A DNA stretch of 64,000 nucleotides from Yunchengibacter salinarum. Its GTDB lineage: Bacteria > Pseudomonadota > Alphaproteobacteria > Sphingomonadales > Kordiimonadaceae. Below, piece by piece: positions 33,501 through 42,474 of this stretch. Below the pieces are notes generated by a model. It saw only the letters and a list, made by a program, of their open reading frames with translations. It was not told the DNA's origin and searched no databases. Made by a program: the position numbers and the translations under genes. Within the stretch, counting starts at the first letter, position 1. Each line of letters starts with the position of its first letter. Where the stretch lies: contig NZ_JBBJLN010000003.1 in NCBI RefSeq assembly GCF_037658235.1, positions 124,001 through 188,000 of the forward strand. The letters are read 5' to 3'.

Positions 33501-34877
33501 ATGCAGGCACGACTCACACCCTATGCGGCGGAATCGGTTCCCCGTTATACCAGCTACCCCACGGCGCCCCATTTTCATGGTGGCGTCACGGCGGATACCT
33601 ATGCGGCCTGGCTTTCGCAGGCCCGGCCAGACGGGCCGCTTTCGCTGTATCTGCACATACCGTTCTGCCGCCAGCTTTGCTGGTATTGCGGCTGCAACAC
33701 GGTGGTGGCCAACAGGACCGATCGAGCCGCCCCCTATGTGGCCGCGCTGGAGACGGAGATCGCCCGCGTGGGCCAGCACCTGGCAAGGGGAGTGGCGGGC
33801 GCGTGTCCGCCGGTGGCGGCGGTGCACTTTGGCGGCGGCACCCCGACATTTCTGTCCCGCGATCACCTGCTGGGGCTGATGGCCGCCCTGAAGCGCCATT
33901 TCACCCTGCTGCCCACGGCGGAAGTGGCGCTGGAAGCGGACCCCCGCACGCTGGACGGGGACTGCGTGGACACGCTCCGCCGAATGGGGGTGACACGGGT
34001 GTCGCTGGGCGTGCAGGACTTTGACGGCCATGTGCAAAAGGCCATCAACCGCGTACAGCCCTATGAACAGGTGGCAGCGGCGGTGGCCCGGCTGCGGGCG
34101 GTGGGCATCGACCATATCGCCTTTGACCTGATGGTGGGGCTGCCGGGACAGACCGTGGCGAGCGTGGAGGAAACCGCCCGCCTGGCGGTGGGGTTGAACC
34201 CGGATCGGCTTGCCGTGTTCGGCTATGCCCATGTGCCCTGGTTCAAGAAACATCAGCGCCTGATCGATGAAACGGCCCTGCCGGACGGCGATGCCCGCTT
34301 TGACCAGCGCGCCGCCGTGAACCGCCTGCTGGCGGAGTGCGGCTATGAACCGGTGGGGTTCGACCATTTCGCCCGCGCCGGGGATGCCATGGCCACCGCC
34401 GCCGTGACCGGTGATCTGCGGCGGAATTTCCAGGGCTTCACCACGGATGATTCGGATACCCTGATCGCCTTCGGGGCTTCCGCGATCGGCTCTCCTGGGG
34501 CGGGGTATGTGCAGAATGCCGTGGATATCGGCAGCTATCGCCGGGTCATCGAGTCGGGCACACTGGCCACGGTGAAGGGCATTGCCGTTTCCGCGGAGGA
34601 CCGTTTGCGCCGGCGGGTGATCGAGCGCCTGATGTGCGATTTCAAGGTGGACGTGGGCCATGAATGCCGCCTTGCCGGCTTTCGGGACGATCATCTGGAC
34701 GGCGGCCTTGCCGATCTGGTGCCCCTGGCGGCGGATGGACTGTGCAGGCTGGACGGGCGCACCGTGCGGGTGCCCGGCCCGGCCCGCGCACTGGTGCGGG
34801 TGGTGGCCAGCCGGTTCGATGCCTATTTCATGGCCGCCGCGACGGGGGGCGGGGCGCGACATTCCAGCGCGGTATGA
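33501..34877 (+). CDS. hemN: Oxygen-independent coproporphyrinogen III oxidase
   Basis: A 458-residue radical SAM enzyme that decarboxylates coproporphyrinogen III to protoporphyrinogen IX without O2. The N-terminal PRYTSYPTAPHF and the [4Fe-4S] motif HIPFCRQLCWYCGC (Cys-x3-Cys-x2-Cys) are diagnostic of true HemN rather than HemW. GGGTPTF and the RVSLGVQDF motif follow. I start at ATG 33501; an earlier in-frame start at 33468 adds residues unlike the family. A possible anaerobic regulator box lies just upstream. Confidence 0.96.
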   Translation: MQARLTPYAAESVPRYTSYPTAPHFHGGVTADTYAAWLSQARPDGPLSLYLHIPFCRQLCWYCGCNTVVANRTDRAAPYVAALETEIARVGQHLARGVAGACPPVAAVHFGGGTPTFLSRDHLLGLMAALKRHFTLLPTAEVALEADPRTLDGDCVDTLRRMGVTRVSLGVQDFDGHVQKAINRVQPYEQVAAAVARLRAVGIDHIAFDLMVGLPGQTVASVEETARLAVGLNPDRLAVFGYAHVPWFKKHQRLIDETALPDGDARFDQRAAVNRLLAECGYEPVGFDHFARAGDAMATAAVTGDLRRNFQGFTTDDSDTLIAFGASAIGSPGAGYVQNAVDIGSYRRVIESGTLATVKGIAVSAEDRLRRRVIERLMCDFKVDVGHECRLAGFRDDHLDGGLADLVPLAADGLCRLDGRTVRVPGPARALVRVVASRFDAYFMAAATGGGARHSSAV

Positions 34878-35019
34878 TCCCGCCTTGCCGCGCCTGAAGG
34901 GGCCTGGCCCCGTGCGGGTGCTGGCGTCGGCGCGGTTCGTCTTGCCACAGCCACTTGCGGTACGGGCGGGCGGCACGCTAAACAGCGGGTCCCATGAACG
35001 CTGCCCGGAGGCGCACCGC

Positions 35020-36192
35020 GTGCTCATTCTTTTCCTGACCGCATTTTTTGTTATGGCGGGGTTTTCCCTGCTGCTGCCCAGCATCGTCTTCGTGCTTCAG
35101 AATCTTGGCGCCAGCCCGGCGCTGGCCACCCCCATGCTGGCGGCCTACAGCCTGGCCCAGTTCCTGTTCGGGCCGCTTTGGGGCGGGCTGTCCGACCGGC
35201 TTGGGCGCAAGCCCGTGCTGCTGTTGTGCCTGGGCGGCAGTTTCGGGGCCTATCTGTTCATGAGCCGGGTGGCGGCGGACAGTCTGCCGCTGATGCTGCT
35301 GGCGCTGGCAATGGCGGGGGCCATGGCGGGCAGCCTGGCCGTGCTGTTTGCTGCCGCCGCCGACAGAACCGGTGTGGAAAACAGGGCGCGTGGCATGGGG
35401 CTGATCGGCGCGGCAATCGGGCTTGCCTTTGTCTTTGGCCCCGCGCTTGGCGGCTATCTGGCGGGGGAGTCCGCCGACGAGGCCAGCATCATCGTGCCCG
35501 CCTTTGCCAGTGCCGCGGTCAGCGGCCTGGCCCTGATGCTGGTGCTGGTGAATTTCCGGGAAAGCCACAGCCATGCGGGCACCGGCCTGCCGGTGGGGCG
35601 GCTGAAGGGGCTGGCGATCATGACATCCCGGCCCCTGCTGGCCCGGCTCGGCCTGATGGTGCTGCTGTTCACGGTCAGCCTGTCCCTGATGGAACCCAGC
35701 CTGCCCCTGCTGCTGGAAGGGCGCCTTGGTTGGGGGCCGCGTGAACTGGGGCGGCTGTTCACCTATGTGGGGCTGATCATGGCGCTGATGCAGGGCGGCG
35801 TGGTGCCCCGGATCGCCCGGCGCATGGGCGAGCGCCCTGTGGCCCGCGCCGGGGCGCTGATGATGGGGCTGGGGCTGGCCGGTCTGGCGCTGGCGGATGG
35901 CCTGGCAAGCGTGCTGGCGGCCATGACGCTGGTGGGTCTGGGCGTGGCCTGTTTCAACCCCACCATGGCGAGCCTGGCCTCCCATCAGGCGGGATCGGGT
36001 GAGCGCGGCCTGGTCATGGGGCAGTTCAATGCCATGCAGGCGCTGGGCCGCAGCGCCGGGCCGCTGGCCTCCGGCGTGTTGTTCCAGTCCGCCGATGCCA
36101 TGCCTTTTCTGGTGGGGGCGGTGCTGGTGCTGCTGGTGCTGGTCTGGCAATCCGTGTTGTTTGCGCGGCTGGCGCGCAAGGCCGCCACATGA
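35020..36192 (+). CDS. MFS transporter
   Basis: A 390-residue, 12-helix major facilitator. The motif A loop GGLSDRLGRKPVLLL between helices 2 and 3 is clear, and GLIGAAIGLAFVFGPALGG matches the motif C/antiporter region, so it is probably a drug or metabolite exporter. The GTG at 35020 has a CGGAGG site eight bases upstream; the open frame before it (from 34660) overlaps hemN and is not transporter-like. It overlaps the epimerase gene by four bases, which hints at movement of a dipeptide or muropeptide. Confidence 0.9.
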   Translation: MLILFLTAFFVMAGFSLLLPSIVFVLQNLGASPALATPMLAAYSLAQFLFGPLWGGLSDRLGRKPVLLLCLGGSFGAYLFMSRVAADSLPLMLLALAMAGAMAGSLAVLFAAAADRTGVENRARGMGLIGAAIGLAFVFGPALGGYLAGESADEASIIVPAFASAAVSGLALMLVLVNFRESHSHAGTGLPVGRLKGLAIMTSRPLLARLGLMVLLFTVSLSLMEPSLPLLLEGRLGWGPRELGRLFTYVGLIMALMQGGVVPRIARRMGERPVARAGALMMGLGLAGLALADGLASVLAAMTLVGLGVACFNPTMASLASHQAGSGERGLVMGQFNAMQALGRSAGPLASGVLFQSADAMPFLVGAVLVLLVLVWQSVLFARLARKAAT

Positions 36193-37238
36193 CATTGGCG
36201 GGGACCAGCGGCGCCTTTCCGGGCGGCCCGCCCGTGAAGGGCGGGGCGGTGGCGGAACACTGGCCGCTCAGGGTGCCTTTCGTGATCGCCCGTTCACGGC
36301 GGGAGACGGTGACGGTGGTGCGGGTCAGCCTGCATGACGGCACCTTTTCCGGCCAGGGTGAATGCCAGCCCAATGACCGTTATGGCCACAGCGCCGAAGC
36401 CGTGGTGGATGAGGTGCATCAAGCGCTGGAAGCCGGGCTTTCCACACCGGCGGACCTGCACGGGCCGGGCGCACCCCGGCTCAGTCCCCCGGCGCGCAAC
36501 GCGCTGGATTGTGCGCTCTGGGATCTGGCCGCCAAGCGGGCGGGCAGGCGGGTCTGGGATCTGCTGGGCGTTGCCGCGCCCGCGCCGCTGGCCACCGCCT
36601 TCACCATCAGCCTCGATACGCCGGATGCCATGGCCGCTGCGGCGCGGGATGCGGCGGGGCGCGGGCTTGCCCTTGTGAAGCTGAAGCTGGGGCGCGGCCT
36701 GTCCGATCTGGCGCGGGTTGGGGCGGTGCGTGATGCGGCACCGGATGCGGCGCTGATCGTGGATGCCAATGAGGGCTGGGGCGCCGGGGATCTGCCGGTG
36801 CTGCTGGCCGCGCTGGCGGATGCCGGGGTGCGGCTGGTGGAACAACCACTGCCCGCGGGCGCCGATGCGGCCCTGGCGGAGATCGACCGCCCCGTGCCCG
36901 TTTTCGCCGATGAGAGCATTCACGGGCCGGGCGATCTGCCGACTCTCAAGGACCGCTATGACGGCATCAATCTGAAGCTGGACAAGACCGGCGGCCTGAC
37001 CGAAGCGCTGAGACTGGCGGATCGGGCGGCGGAGCTGGGCATGACCTTGATGGTGGGGTCCATGCTGGGCACGTCGCTGGCCATGGCGCCGGGGCTGGTG
37101 CTGGCATCGAGCGTGCCGGGCGCGCCGGTGCTGGCGGACCTGGACGGGCCGCTGCTGCTCAGCCGGGATCGGGCGCATTCGCTGGCCGCCGCCGGGCCGG
37201 GCCGGTGGGCCGCGCCGGATGCTGCGCTCTGGGGCTGA
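36189..37238 (+). CDS. Dipeptide epimerase (enolase superfamily; Ala-Glu epimerase-like)
   Basis: A 349-residue muconate-lactonizing-type enolase superfamily enzyme. It has the KxK catalytic pair (LVKLKLG), metal ligands in DANEGW, EQPLP and FADES, and the second catalytic Lys in NLKLDKTGG. The closest group is L-Ala-D/L-Glu epimerase (YcjG/YkfB), which recycles murein peptides. It begins within the MFS stop codon (ATGA), suggesting a coupled transport and recycling function. Substrate specificity beyond dipeptides cannot be read. Confidence 0.88.
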   Translation: MTLAGTSGAFPGGPPVKGGAVAEHWPLRVPFVIARSRRETVTVVRVSLHDGTFSGQGECQPNDRYGHSAEAVVDEVHQALEAGLSTPADLHGPGAPRLSPPARNALDCALWDLAAKRAGRRVWDLLGVAAPAPLATAFTISLDTPDAMAAAARDAAGRGLALVKLKLGRGLSDLARVGAVRDAAPDAALIVDANEGWGAGDLPVLLAALADAGVRLVEQPLPAGADAALAEIDRPVPVFADESIHGPGDLPTLKDRYDGINLKLDKTGGLTEALRLADRAAELGMTLMVGSMLGTSLAMAPGLVLASSVPGAPVLADLDGPLLLSRDRAHSLAAAGPGRWAAPDAALWG

Positions 37239-37268
37239 TCGGACTGTAGCTGATCGGATTGGGGCTGG

Positions 37269-37544
37269 TCAGAGCGCGTCCGGGCCGCCTTTCGGGCCGT
37301 CCGCCGTGAAGGCGTTCAGGCCGATGATGGTATAGGTATCGCGGATGCCGGGCAGGGTCTGAATGCGGGTGGTGACGAAACGTCCGATTTCCTGATCGTC
37401 GCTCAACTGGAACTGCGCCAGAAGATCGAACTGGCCCGATGTGGAATGGACACTGCGCACCTCCTCCACCGTGTCGGCGATGGCGGCGGCCACGTCATAA
37501 GTGCGGCCAAGCTGACATTTGATCTGAACAAAAACGGTTTTCAT
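37269..37544 (-). CDS. Stand-alone Lrp/AsnC ligand-binding (RAM) domain protein
   Basis: A 91-residue protein with only the C-terminal alpha/beta ligand domain of Lrp/AsnC regulators (MKTVFVQIKCQLGRTYDVA; SGQFDLLAQFQL; RIQTLPGIRDTYTII). The DNA-binding helix-turn-helix is absent, as in other small SMLA/AsnC-type proteins. It may bind amino acids or assemble with full-length Lrp proteins. ATG 37544 is preceded by GGAACG; it diverges from the response regulator gene. Confidence 0.9.
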   Translation of the reverse strand: MKTVFVQIKCQLGRTYDVAAAIADTVEEVRSVHSTSGQFDLLAQFQLSDDQEIGRFVTTRIQTLPGIRDTYTIIGLNAFTADGPKGGPDAL

Positions 37545-37704
37545 TGCGCGTTCCTTTCGCTCCCGGCATCTTCCCGCTGCTATCGACCGGGCCGAATCAG
37601 TGGGGTATAGGATGAAAAAGGCATAAACCATCCATCGCGCGCTGCAAACCGTATATGGCGTGTCAGATCGTGAAACCCGCGAACCCCTGGGAAAAGGACC
37701 GGCT

Positions 37705-38901
37705 GTGGCCACCGATCGGGATACCATCACGACCACGAATGGGCGGCTGGCCGATGCCATTGGCGCGGCGCGTATCATGGTGGTGGACGATATGCCCCTG
37801 ATGCGTCGCCTGATCGGGGAAACGCTGGAACAGGCGGGCTTCACCCATATCGACTATGCCGAAGACGGCGATGTGGCGCTGGACCGCATCGGCGCCACCC
37901 GGCCCGATCTGGTGGTGCTGGACATTGCCATGCCGCGTATGGACGGGCTGGCGGTGTGTCGCGCGCTGCGGGATGACCCGGCATTCGCCGATCTGCCCGT
38001 GGTGGTGCAGAGCGCTTTCGGTGATGCGGATGAACGTTCGGCGGTGTTTGCCGCCGGGGGAACCGACTTCATCAGCAAGCCCATCAACCGCGCCGAGCTG
38101 GTGGCACGGGTTCGGATGCATGTGGAAAACCGCGCGCTGATCGCCGATCTCAGGGATTATCGCGCCCGCATGGAAACCGAACTGGCGCTGGCCCGCCACA
38201 TGCAGCACAGCCTGTTGCCGCGCTCGGAGCAGGTGCGCGACATGGAACAGCGGCTTGGCGCCCGGCTGGAATCGCTCTATCAGGCGTCCGAAGCGCTTGG
38301 CGGCGATCTCTGGGGCGGCTGGCCCCTGCCGGACGGGCGCGTGGCGCTTTATGTGCTGGATATTGCCGGGCACGGCGTGGGCGCGGCCATGAACACCTTT
38401 CGTGTCCACACCGCCATCGCCAACTGCGCCCATCTGGCGGACAGGCCCGATGCCTTCATGACCGCGCTGGACCGCGCGCTTTCCCGCAGCTTCGGGGAAG
38501 AGCAGTTCGCTACCATGCTCTTTCTGGTGCTGGACGGGGAAAGCGGCGCTCTCGACTATGTGGCCGCCGGTACGCCCCCGCCGATCATCCTCGCCGGTGA
38601 CGGGGCGCGCTTCCTGGATGGCAGCGGCCTGCCGCTGGGTATTGCCCCGGAAACGGAGCGCCCCGTTCGCCATGACCGGCTGAGCCCCGGCGAAAGCCTG
38701 TTCCTGTATTCGGACGCGCTGATGGAATCCCCCGACCGATCCGGCCATATGGGGGACGGGGCGGAGATTGCCCGCCGTGTCGCGGCGCTGATGGATGCCG
38801 CCGAAAAAGAGCCGGTGCTGCCCCGCCTGATGACGGATATATTCGGCGATGACCACCTCGCCCTTGACGACGACCTGACCCTGCTCCTGCTGTGCCGTTA
38901 G
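37705..38901 (+). CDS. Response regulator with PP2C/SpoIIE phosphatase output
   Basis: A 398-residue protein. An N-terminal receiver has the acidic pair (VVDD), phospho-acceptor Asp in VVLDIAMPRMDG and switch Lys in FISKPINRAEL. A coiled linker (RMETELALARHMQHSLLP, the usual SpoIIE-family entry motif) precedes a PP2C-like domain with metal-site Asp/Gly residues (LYVLDIAGHGVGAA; LSPGESLFLYSDALMES). Such proteins dephosphorylate STAS antagonists in partner switches. GTG 37705 has AAAGGA upstream; another GTG at 37660 is possible. A STAS/GHKL pair lies 35 kb away. The stop shares four bases with the convergent lyase gene. Confidence 0.92.
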   Translation: MATDRDTITTTNGRLADAIGAARIMVVDDMPLMRRLIGETLEQAGFTHIDYAEDGDVALDRIGATRPDLVVLDIAMPRMDGLAVCRALRDDPAFADLPVVVQSAFGDADERSAVFAAGGTDFISKPINRAELVARVRMHVENRALIADLRDYRARMETELALARHMQHSLLPRSEQVRDMEQRLGARLESLYQASEALGGDLWGGWPLPDGRVALYVLDIAGHGVGAAMNTFRVHTAIANCAHLADRPDAFMTALDRALSRSFGEEQFATMLFLVLDGESGALDYVAAGTPPPIILAGDGARFLDGSGLPLGIAPETERPVRHDRLSPGESLFLYSDALMESPDRSGHMGDGAEIARRVAALMDAAEKEPVLPRLMTDIFGDDHLALDDDLTLLLLCR

Positions 38902-39824
38902 GCCGACCCCGGAAAGCCCCCGGCTTTGGAGACCTGGCCGGGGGTGGGGAGGCCCAGCACGCCTTCCACGAAGGTGGCCGTGTGGATCAGGCCGTCCAGG
39001 GACAGGCCGGTGTCCACGCCGCTTCTTTGCAGCAGATAGACAAGGTCCTCGGTGGCGATATTGCCGGTGGCTTTCGGCGCGAAGGGGCAGCCGCCCAGCC
39101 CCGCGATGGAAGCATCGAGCCGGGTCACGCCCGCTTCATAGGCGGCCCAGGCATTGGCGATGCCGGTATTGCGGGTGTTGTGAAAATGGGCGCGCAGGGG
39201 AATGTCCCCCACCGCCTCCCGCACGCGGCCCACAAGGTCCGTGACCTGGGCGGGCACGGCCACGCCGATGGTGTCCGCAAGCGCCAGTTCCTTCGGCTCC
39301 GCTTCCGCCAGCCGCTTTGCCGTGTCCACCACGGTTTCCGGGGCCACCGGGCCGTCAAACGGGCAACCGAAAGCGGTGGACAGCGTGATCTGCGCGCTCA
39401 TGCCTTCCTGTTTTGCAAGGCTGACAATGCCGGTGGCGTCTTCCACCGCTTCCAGCCGGGTGCGGCCCTGATTGCGCTGGCCAAAGCCATCGCTGCACAC
39501 GGCCACGGCGCCCGCCTCGTCCACGCCGCGCCTGCCGCCTTCGCGGGTGGCGAGCGCGCGGAGCAGGCCGCGCTTGTTCAGCACCAGACCGATATAGGTC
39601 ACGTCGGGCCGGTCGGGCAGGGCGGCCACCACGTCCTCCGCGTCCGCCATCTGGGGCACCAGCCTTGGGTGGACGAAGCTCGCCACCTCGATCCGCCTGA
39701 CGCCCGCATCCAGGGCGCCGCCGATCAGGCTCAGCTTGTCCGCCGTGGCGAAGGGGATCTTTTCGTTTTGCAGGCCGTCGCGCGGGCCCACCTCGATGAT
39801 CTCCACCGCGGGGGTTTGTGCCAT
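38898..39824 (-). CDS. Hydroxymethylglutaryl-CoA lyase family protein
   Basis: A 308-residue HMGL-like TIM-barrel enzyme. The VGPRDGLQNE start motif carries the catalytic Arg; RAHFHNTRNTGIANA gives the metal His pair and Asn; GLGGCPFAPKATGNIATED holds the catalytic Cys. The HFHNTRNTG variant in place of the classical HCHDTYGQ suggests a subgroup that may split a related 3-hydroxy-3-methyl acyl-CoA rather than HMG-CoA itself. An ATG at 39824 is preferred; it lies just inside the coding end of the YeeE-like gene, from which it is nearly contiguous. Confidence 0.85.
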   Translation of the reverse strand: MAQTPAVEIIEVGPRDGLQNEKIPFATADKLSLIGGALDAGVRRIEVASFVHPRLVPQMADAEDVVAALPDRPDVTYIGLVLNKRGLLRALATREGGRRGVDEAGAVAVCSDGFGQRNQGRTRLEAVEDATGIVSLAKQEGMSAQITLSTAFGCPFDGPVAPETVVDTAKRLAEAEPKELALADTIGVAVPAQVTDLVGRVREAVGDIPLRAHFHNTRNTGIANAWAAYEAGVTRLDASIAGLGGCPFAPKATGNIATEDLVYLLQRSGVDTGLSLDGLIHTATFVEGVLGLPTPGQVSKAGGFPGSA

Positions 39825-39828
39825 GGGC

Positions 39829-40254
39829 TCAGGCCTCCCGGCGCGGGCTGGCATATTTGTCCGTCACGAACAGGCCCACCAGCATCATGGTGATGAACAG
39901 CAGGGCTTCCCGTGGCTGGGTGGCCAGCATGGTCCAGGCCGGGCCGGGGCAAAGCCCCACCAGCCCCCAGCCGACCCCGAACAGCCCCGCACCAATGATG
40001 AGCTGCGGATCGATGCCGCGCTTGGTGGGGATGTCGAAGCGGGCGGCGCACAGCGGGGCCTGTTGCCGGAAGGCGAGCCGATAGCCCACAAGGCTGACCA
40101 GAATGCCCCCCACCATCACCATGACGAGCGACGGGTCCCAGCGGCCGGTAATGTCCAGAAAGCCGATGACCTTTTCCGGGTTGGCCATGCCCGACAGGGC
40201 CAGGCCAAGGCCGAATATCAGGCCGGAGACGAGCGCGAAAAGAATGGTTCGCAT
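39829..40254 (-). CDS. YeeE/YedE family protein (DUF6691)
   Basis: A 141-residue membrane protein with four hydrophobic segments and the family's cysteine motif GLCPGPAW. This DUF6691 half pairs with the next gene upstream (40270-40686) to form a two-subunit YeeE/YedE unit, proposed to bring thiosulfate or other sulfur species into the cell through conserved Cys residues. Only four bases separate its stop from the lyase ATG. Confidence 0.92.
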   Translation of the reverse strand: MRTILFALVSGLIFGLGLALSGMANPEKVIGFLDITGRWDPSLVMVMVGGILVSLVGYRLAFRQQAPLCAARFDIPTKRGIDPQLIIGAGLFGVGWGLVGLCPGPAWTMLATQPREALLFITMMLVGLFVTDKYASPRREA

Positions 40255-40269
40255 GGCGTGAAAGCCCCT

Positions 40270-40686
40270 TTATTTAAGCAGATATACGGTCAGCATGGCG
40301 GTGGCGATGAAAGTGATGACGGCCACCAGCGAACGCAGGGAAAAGCGGGACAGGCCGCATATGCCATGACCGCTGGTGCAGCCGCTGCCCACCCGTGTGC
40401 CGATACCCACCAATAGCCCGCCGATCGCCAGCAGCTCCGGGCTGTTGGTCACATTCACGATCAGCGGCTGCTGCAAGCCGAACTGATAGACCAGCGGTGC
40501 GGCAACCGTGCCGGCCAGAAAGGCGATGCGCCAGCCCTTGTCCGGCGCGCGCATGGCGCCCGTGGTGATGCCGCTGATTCCCATGATCCGGCCCAGCGTC
40601 ATCATCAGGGCCACGGCGGCGAAGCCCACAAGGGCGCCACCGGCCAGGGATTGCCACGGTGTGAAAGCCTGCCAGTCAATGGTCAT
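40270..40686 (-). CDS. YeeE/YedE family protein
   Basis: A 138-residue membrane protein with hydrophobic segments and the second cysteine motif GSGCTSGHGICGLSRFSLRS. It is the first gene of the pair with 39829-40254 (15-base spacing). By family, it takes part in sulfur-compound transport. The upstream region has a strong hairpin (40810-40843) of unknown role. Confidence 0.92.
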   Translation of the reverse strand: MTIDWQAFTPWQSLAGGALVGFAAVALMMTLGRIMGISGITTGAMRAPDKGWRIAFLAGTVAAPLVYQFGLQQPLIVNVTNSPELLAIGGLLVGIGTRVGSGCTSGHGICGLSRFSLRSLVAVITFIATAMLTVYLLK

Positions 40687-40809
40687 AAGAGGGGGTCCTT
40701 CGCATTACACCACGGGCATTACCGGCCCGGCACAGCATGTCACCCCGTTAGATAAAGCCTGTGGACCCGAATTTGAAGGGGGAAAGCGGTTGCCGTACGC
40801 CAAATCGGA

Positions 40810-40843
40810 CCAAAAGCCGCACGGGCTGCGGCACTGCTTTTGG
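40810..40843. other. Long inverted repeat in the divergent yeeE/hydrolase region
   Basis: CCAAAAG plus CCGCA pair with TGCGG plus CTTTTGG around a CGGGC loop, with a five-base one-sided bulge. It lies between two divergent genes, so it is not a normal 3'-end terminator. It may be an operator or a leader structure. Confidence 0.45.
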
Positions 40844-40908
40844 TTTAACGGCGACAACAGGCATTGACGGGCGGGTGGGCACTTCGCAAAGTACGCACAC
40901 ATGGTTTT

Positions 40909-42474
40909 ATGGCATGGTTCGGATCGGGGGGCGATCAGGTGGTGCGATTATTGGGGATCGTCCTGCTCATGCTGGCAGGATTGCCACAGGGCGGGGCGTC
41001 GGCGCAGGATCAGGGGCGCCCGGCGGCGAAGCCCTGCTATCTGGATGGCCTGAAGGACGCGGTGGACTGCTATCGGTTCGATCTGCCGCTGCACCATGCC
41101 GGGCCGGGCGCGGAAACGGTATCGGTCTTTGCCGCCGTGCTGCCCGCCCGTTCCGCCCGGCCACAACCCGATCCGCTGGTGATACTGGCTGGCGGGCCGG
41201 GGCAGGCGGCCAGCGAACTGGCGCCGCTGGTGGATCGCATATTCGATGCCGTGCGCGACAGCCGCGATATCGTGCTGATTGATCAGCGCGGCACGGGCCG
41301 CTCCACGCCCCTGCAATGTGATCTTGAGACGGACGTGAACAGCCTGTCCGCGCTGACGGACGCGGTCAGGGCGTGCCGCGCGGGTTTTGACCTGGATGTG
41401 GCCGCCTTCACGCAGGAAAACGCCGTTCAGGATTTTCGCGCCGTGCTGGACCGGCTGGGATATGGCAGCGTCAATCTGTGGGGCGGGTCTTATGGCACGC
41501 GGGTGATCAGCCATTATGTGAAGCGCTTCCCGGATCATGTGCGCGCCTTCATTGCCGATTCCATCGCGCCGCCGGATCGCAAACTGTTCCGTTTCGCGCC
41601 AAAGGCCGCCGGGCGGGCCATGGATCGCCTGCTGGCGGACTGTGCGGCATTCGAGCCTTGCCGGGATCGTTATCCCGACCTTGGCGACCGGCTGGACCGG
41701 CTGATGGACCGGGCGGCGGCGGGCGAACTGGCCTTTTCCGGCCCCGACCCCATGACGCGGGACGTGGACACGCAGCCGCTGCCGCTGTTTCTGGTGGCCA
41801 ACGGCCTGCGCGGGGCGCTGTATCAGATGGAAGGCACCGCGACCCTGCCTTATGTGATCGCCCGCGCGGCGGAAGGCGACCTGACACCGCTGGCGGGCCT
41901 GTTCAGCGAAGGGCGCGTTCTGCCGCATCAGCCGCTTTATTTCGGGGCGACCCTGTCCGTTCTGTGCGGGGATGAGCTGGACCGCATCACCGCCGAGGAG
42001 GCGCGCGCCGCGGGCCGGGACAGCTTCACACGGGGCAGCTTCTATGAATTCTGGGCCGCCGCCTGCGCGGGGTGGGATTATACGCCGTTTTCCCGGCTGC
42101 CCGCCGATCAGGCCGAGCCGCTGGAAAGCGATCTGCCCGCCCTGCTGCTGTCCGGTGATCTGGACCCGATCACCCCGCCGGACATGGGCGCGCATCTGCT
42201 GGGGGGGCTGGAAAACGGCGCTCACAAGGTGGTGCCCGGCACCGGCCATATTGCCAGCACCGTGCCCTGCGTGGGGGATGCGATCGTGCGTTTTCTGGCC
42301 GAGCCGGACGCCCGCGCGGCCTTTGACGGCGGCGATGACGACAGCCCCGACTGCGCCGGTACCCGCGCTCGGCTGAAGCCCTTTCTGGGCCCCAATGGCC
42401 GCACCGTGCCCGCCCCGGAACCGCCGGAGGCATCGGACAAGGCCGTTCTTATCGGGATGGAGGCGCGCCCATGA
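40909..42474 (+). CDS. Secreted alpha/beta hydrolase with TAP-like C-terminal domain
   Basis: About 520 residues. A signal peptide (VRLLGIVLLMLAGLPQGGASA) is followed by an alpha/beta hydrolase fold with the nucleophile elbow GGSYGTRV, an oxyanion-type VILAGGPGQAAS loop, an Asp in LSGDLDPITPP and the catalytic His in GTGHIAS. This is the proline-iminopeptidase/tripeptidyl aminopeptidase-like family of exported peptidases. The GTG at 40939, with GGGGGG upstream, is an equally good start. It overlaps the ABC ATPase gene by four bases, implying a joint function. Confidence 0.87.
   Translation: MAWFGSGGDQVVRLLGIVLLMLAGLPQGGASAQDQGRPAAKPCYLDGLKDAVDCYRFDLPLHHAGPGAETVSVFAAVLPARSARPQPDPLVILAGGPGQAASELAPLVDRIFDAVRDSRDIVLIDQRGTGRSTPLQCDLETDVNSLSALTDAVRACRAGFDLDVAAFTQENAVQDFRAVLDRLGYGSVNLWGGSYGTRVISHYVKRFPDHVRAFIADSIAPPDRKLFRFAPKAAGRAMDRLLADCAAFEPCRDRYPDLGDRLDRLMDRAAAGELAFSGPDPMTRDVDTQPLPLFLVANGLRGALYQMEGTATLPYVIARAAEGDLTPLAGLFSEGRVLPHQPLYFGATLSVLCGDELDRITAEEARAAGRDSFTRGSFYEFWAAACAGWDYTPFSRLPADQAEPLESDLPALLLSGDLDPITPPDMGAHLLGGLENGAHKVVPGTGHIASTVPCVGDAIVRFLAEPDARAAFDGGDDDSPDCAGTRARLKPFLGPNGRTVPAPEPPEASDKAVLIGMEARP

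Noticed and set aside
34660..35019. N-terminal extension of the MFS transporter overlapping hemN
   Set aside because: The extension is Trp/Pro/Cys-rich shadow sequence; GTG 35020 with a good ribosome site starts at the first membrane helix.
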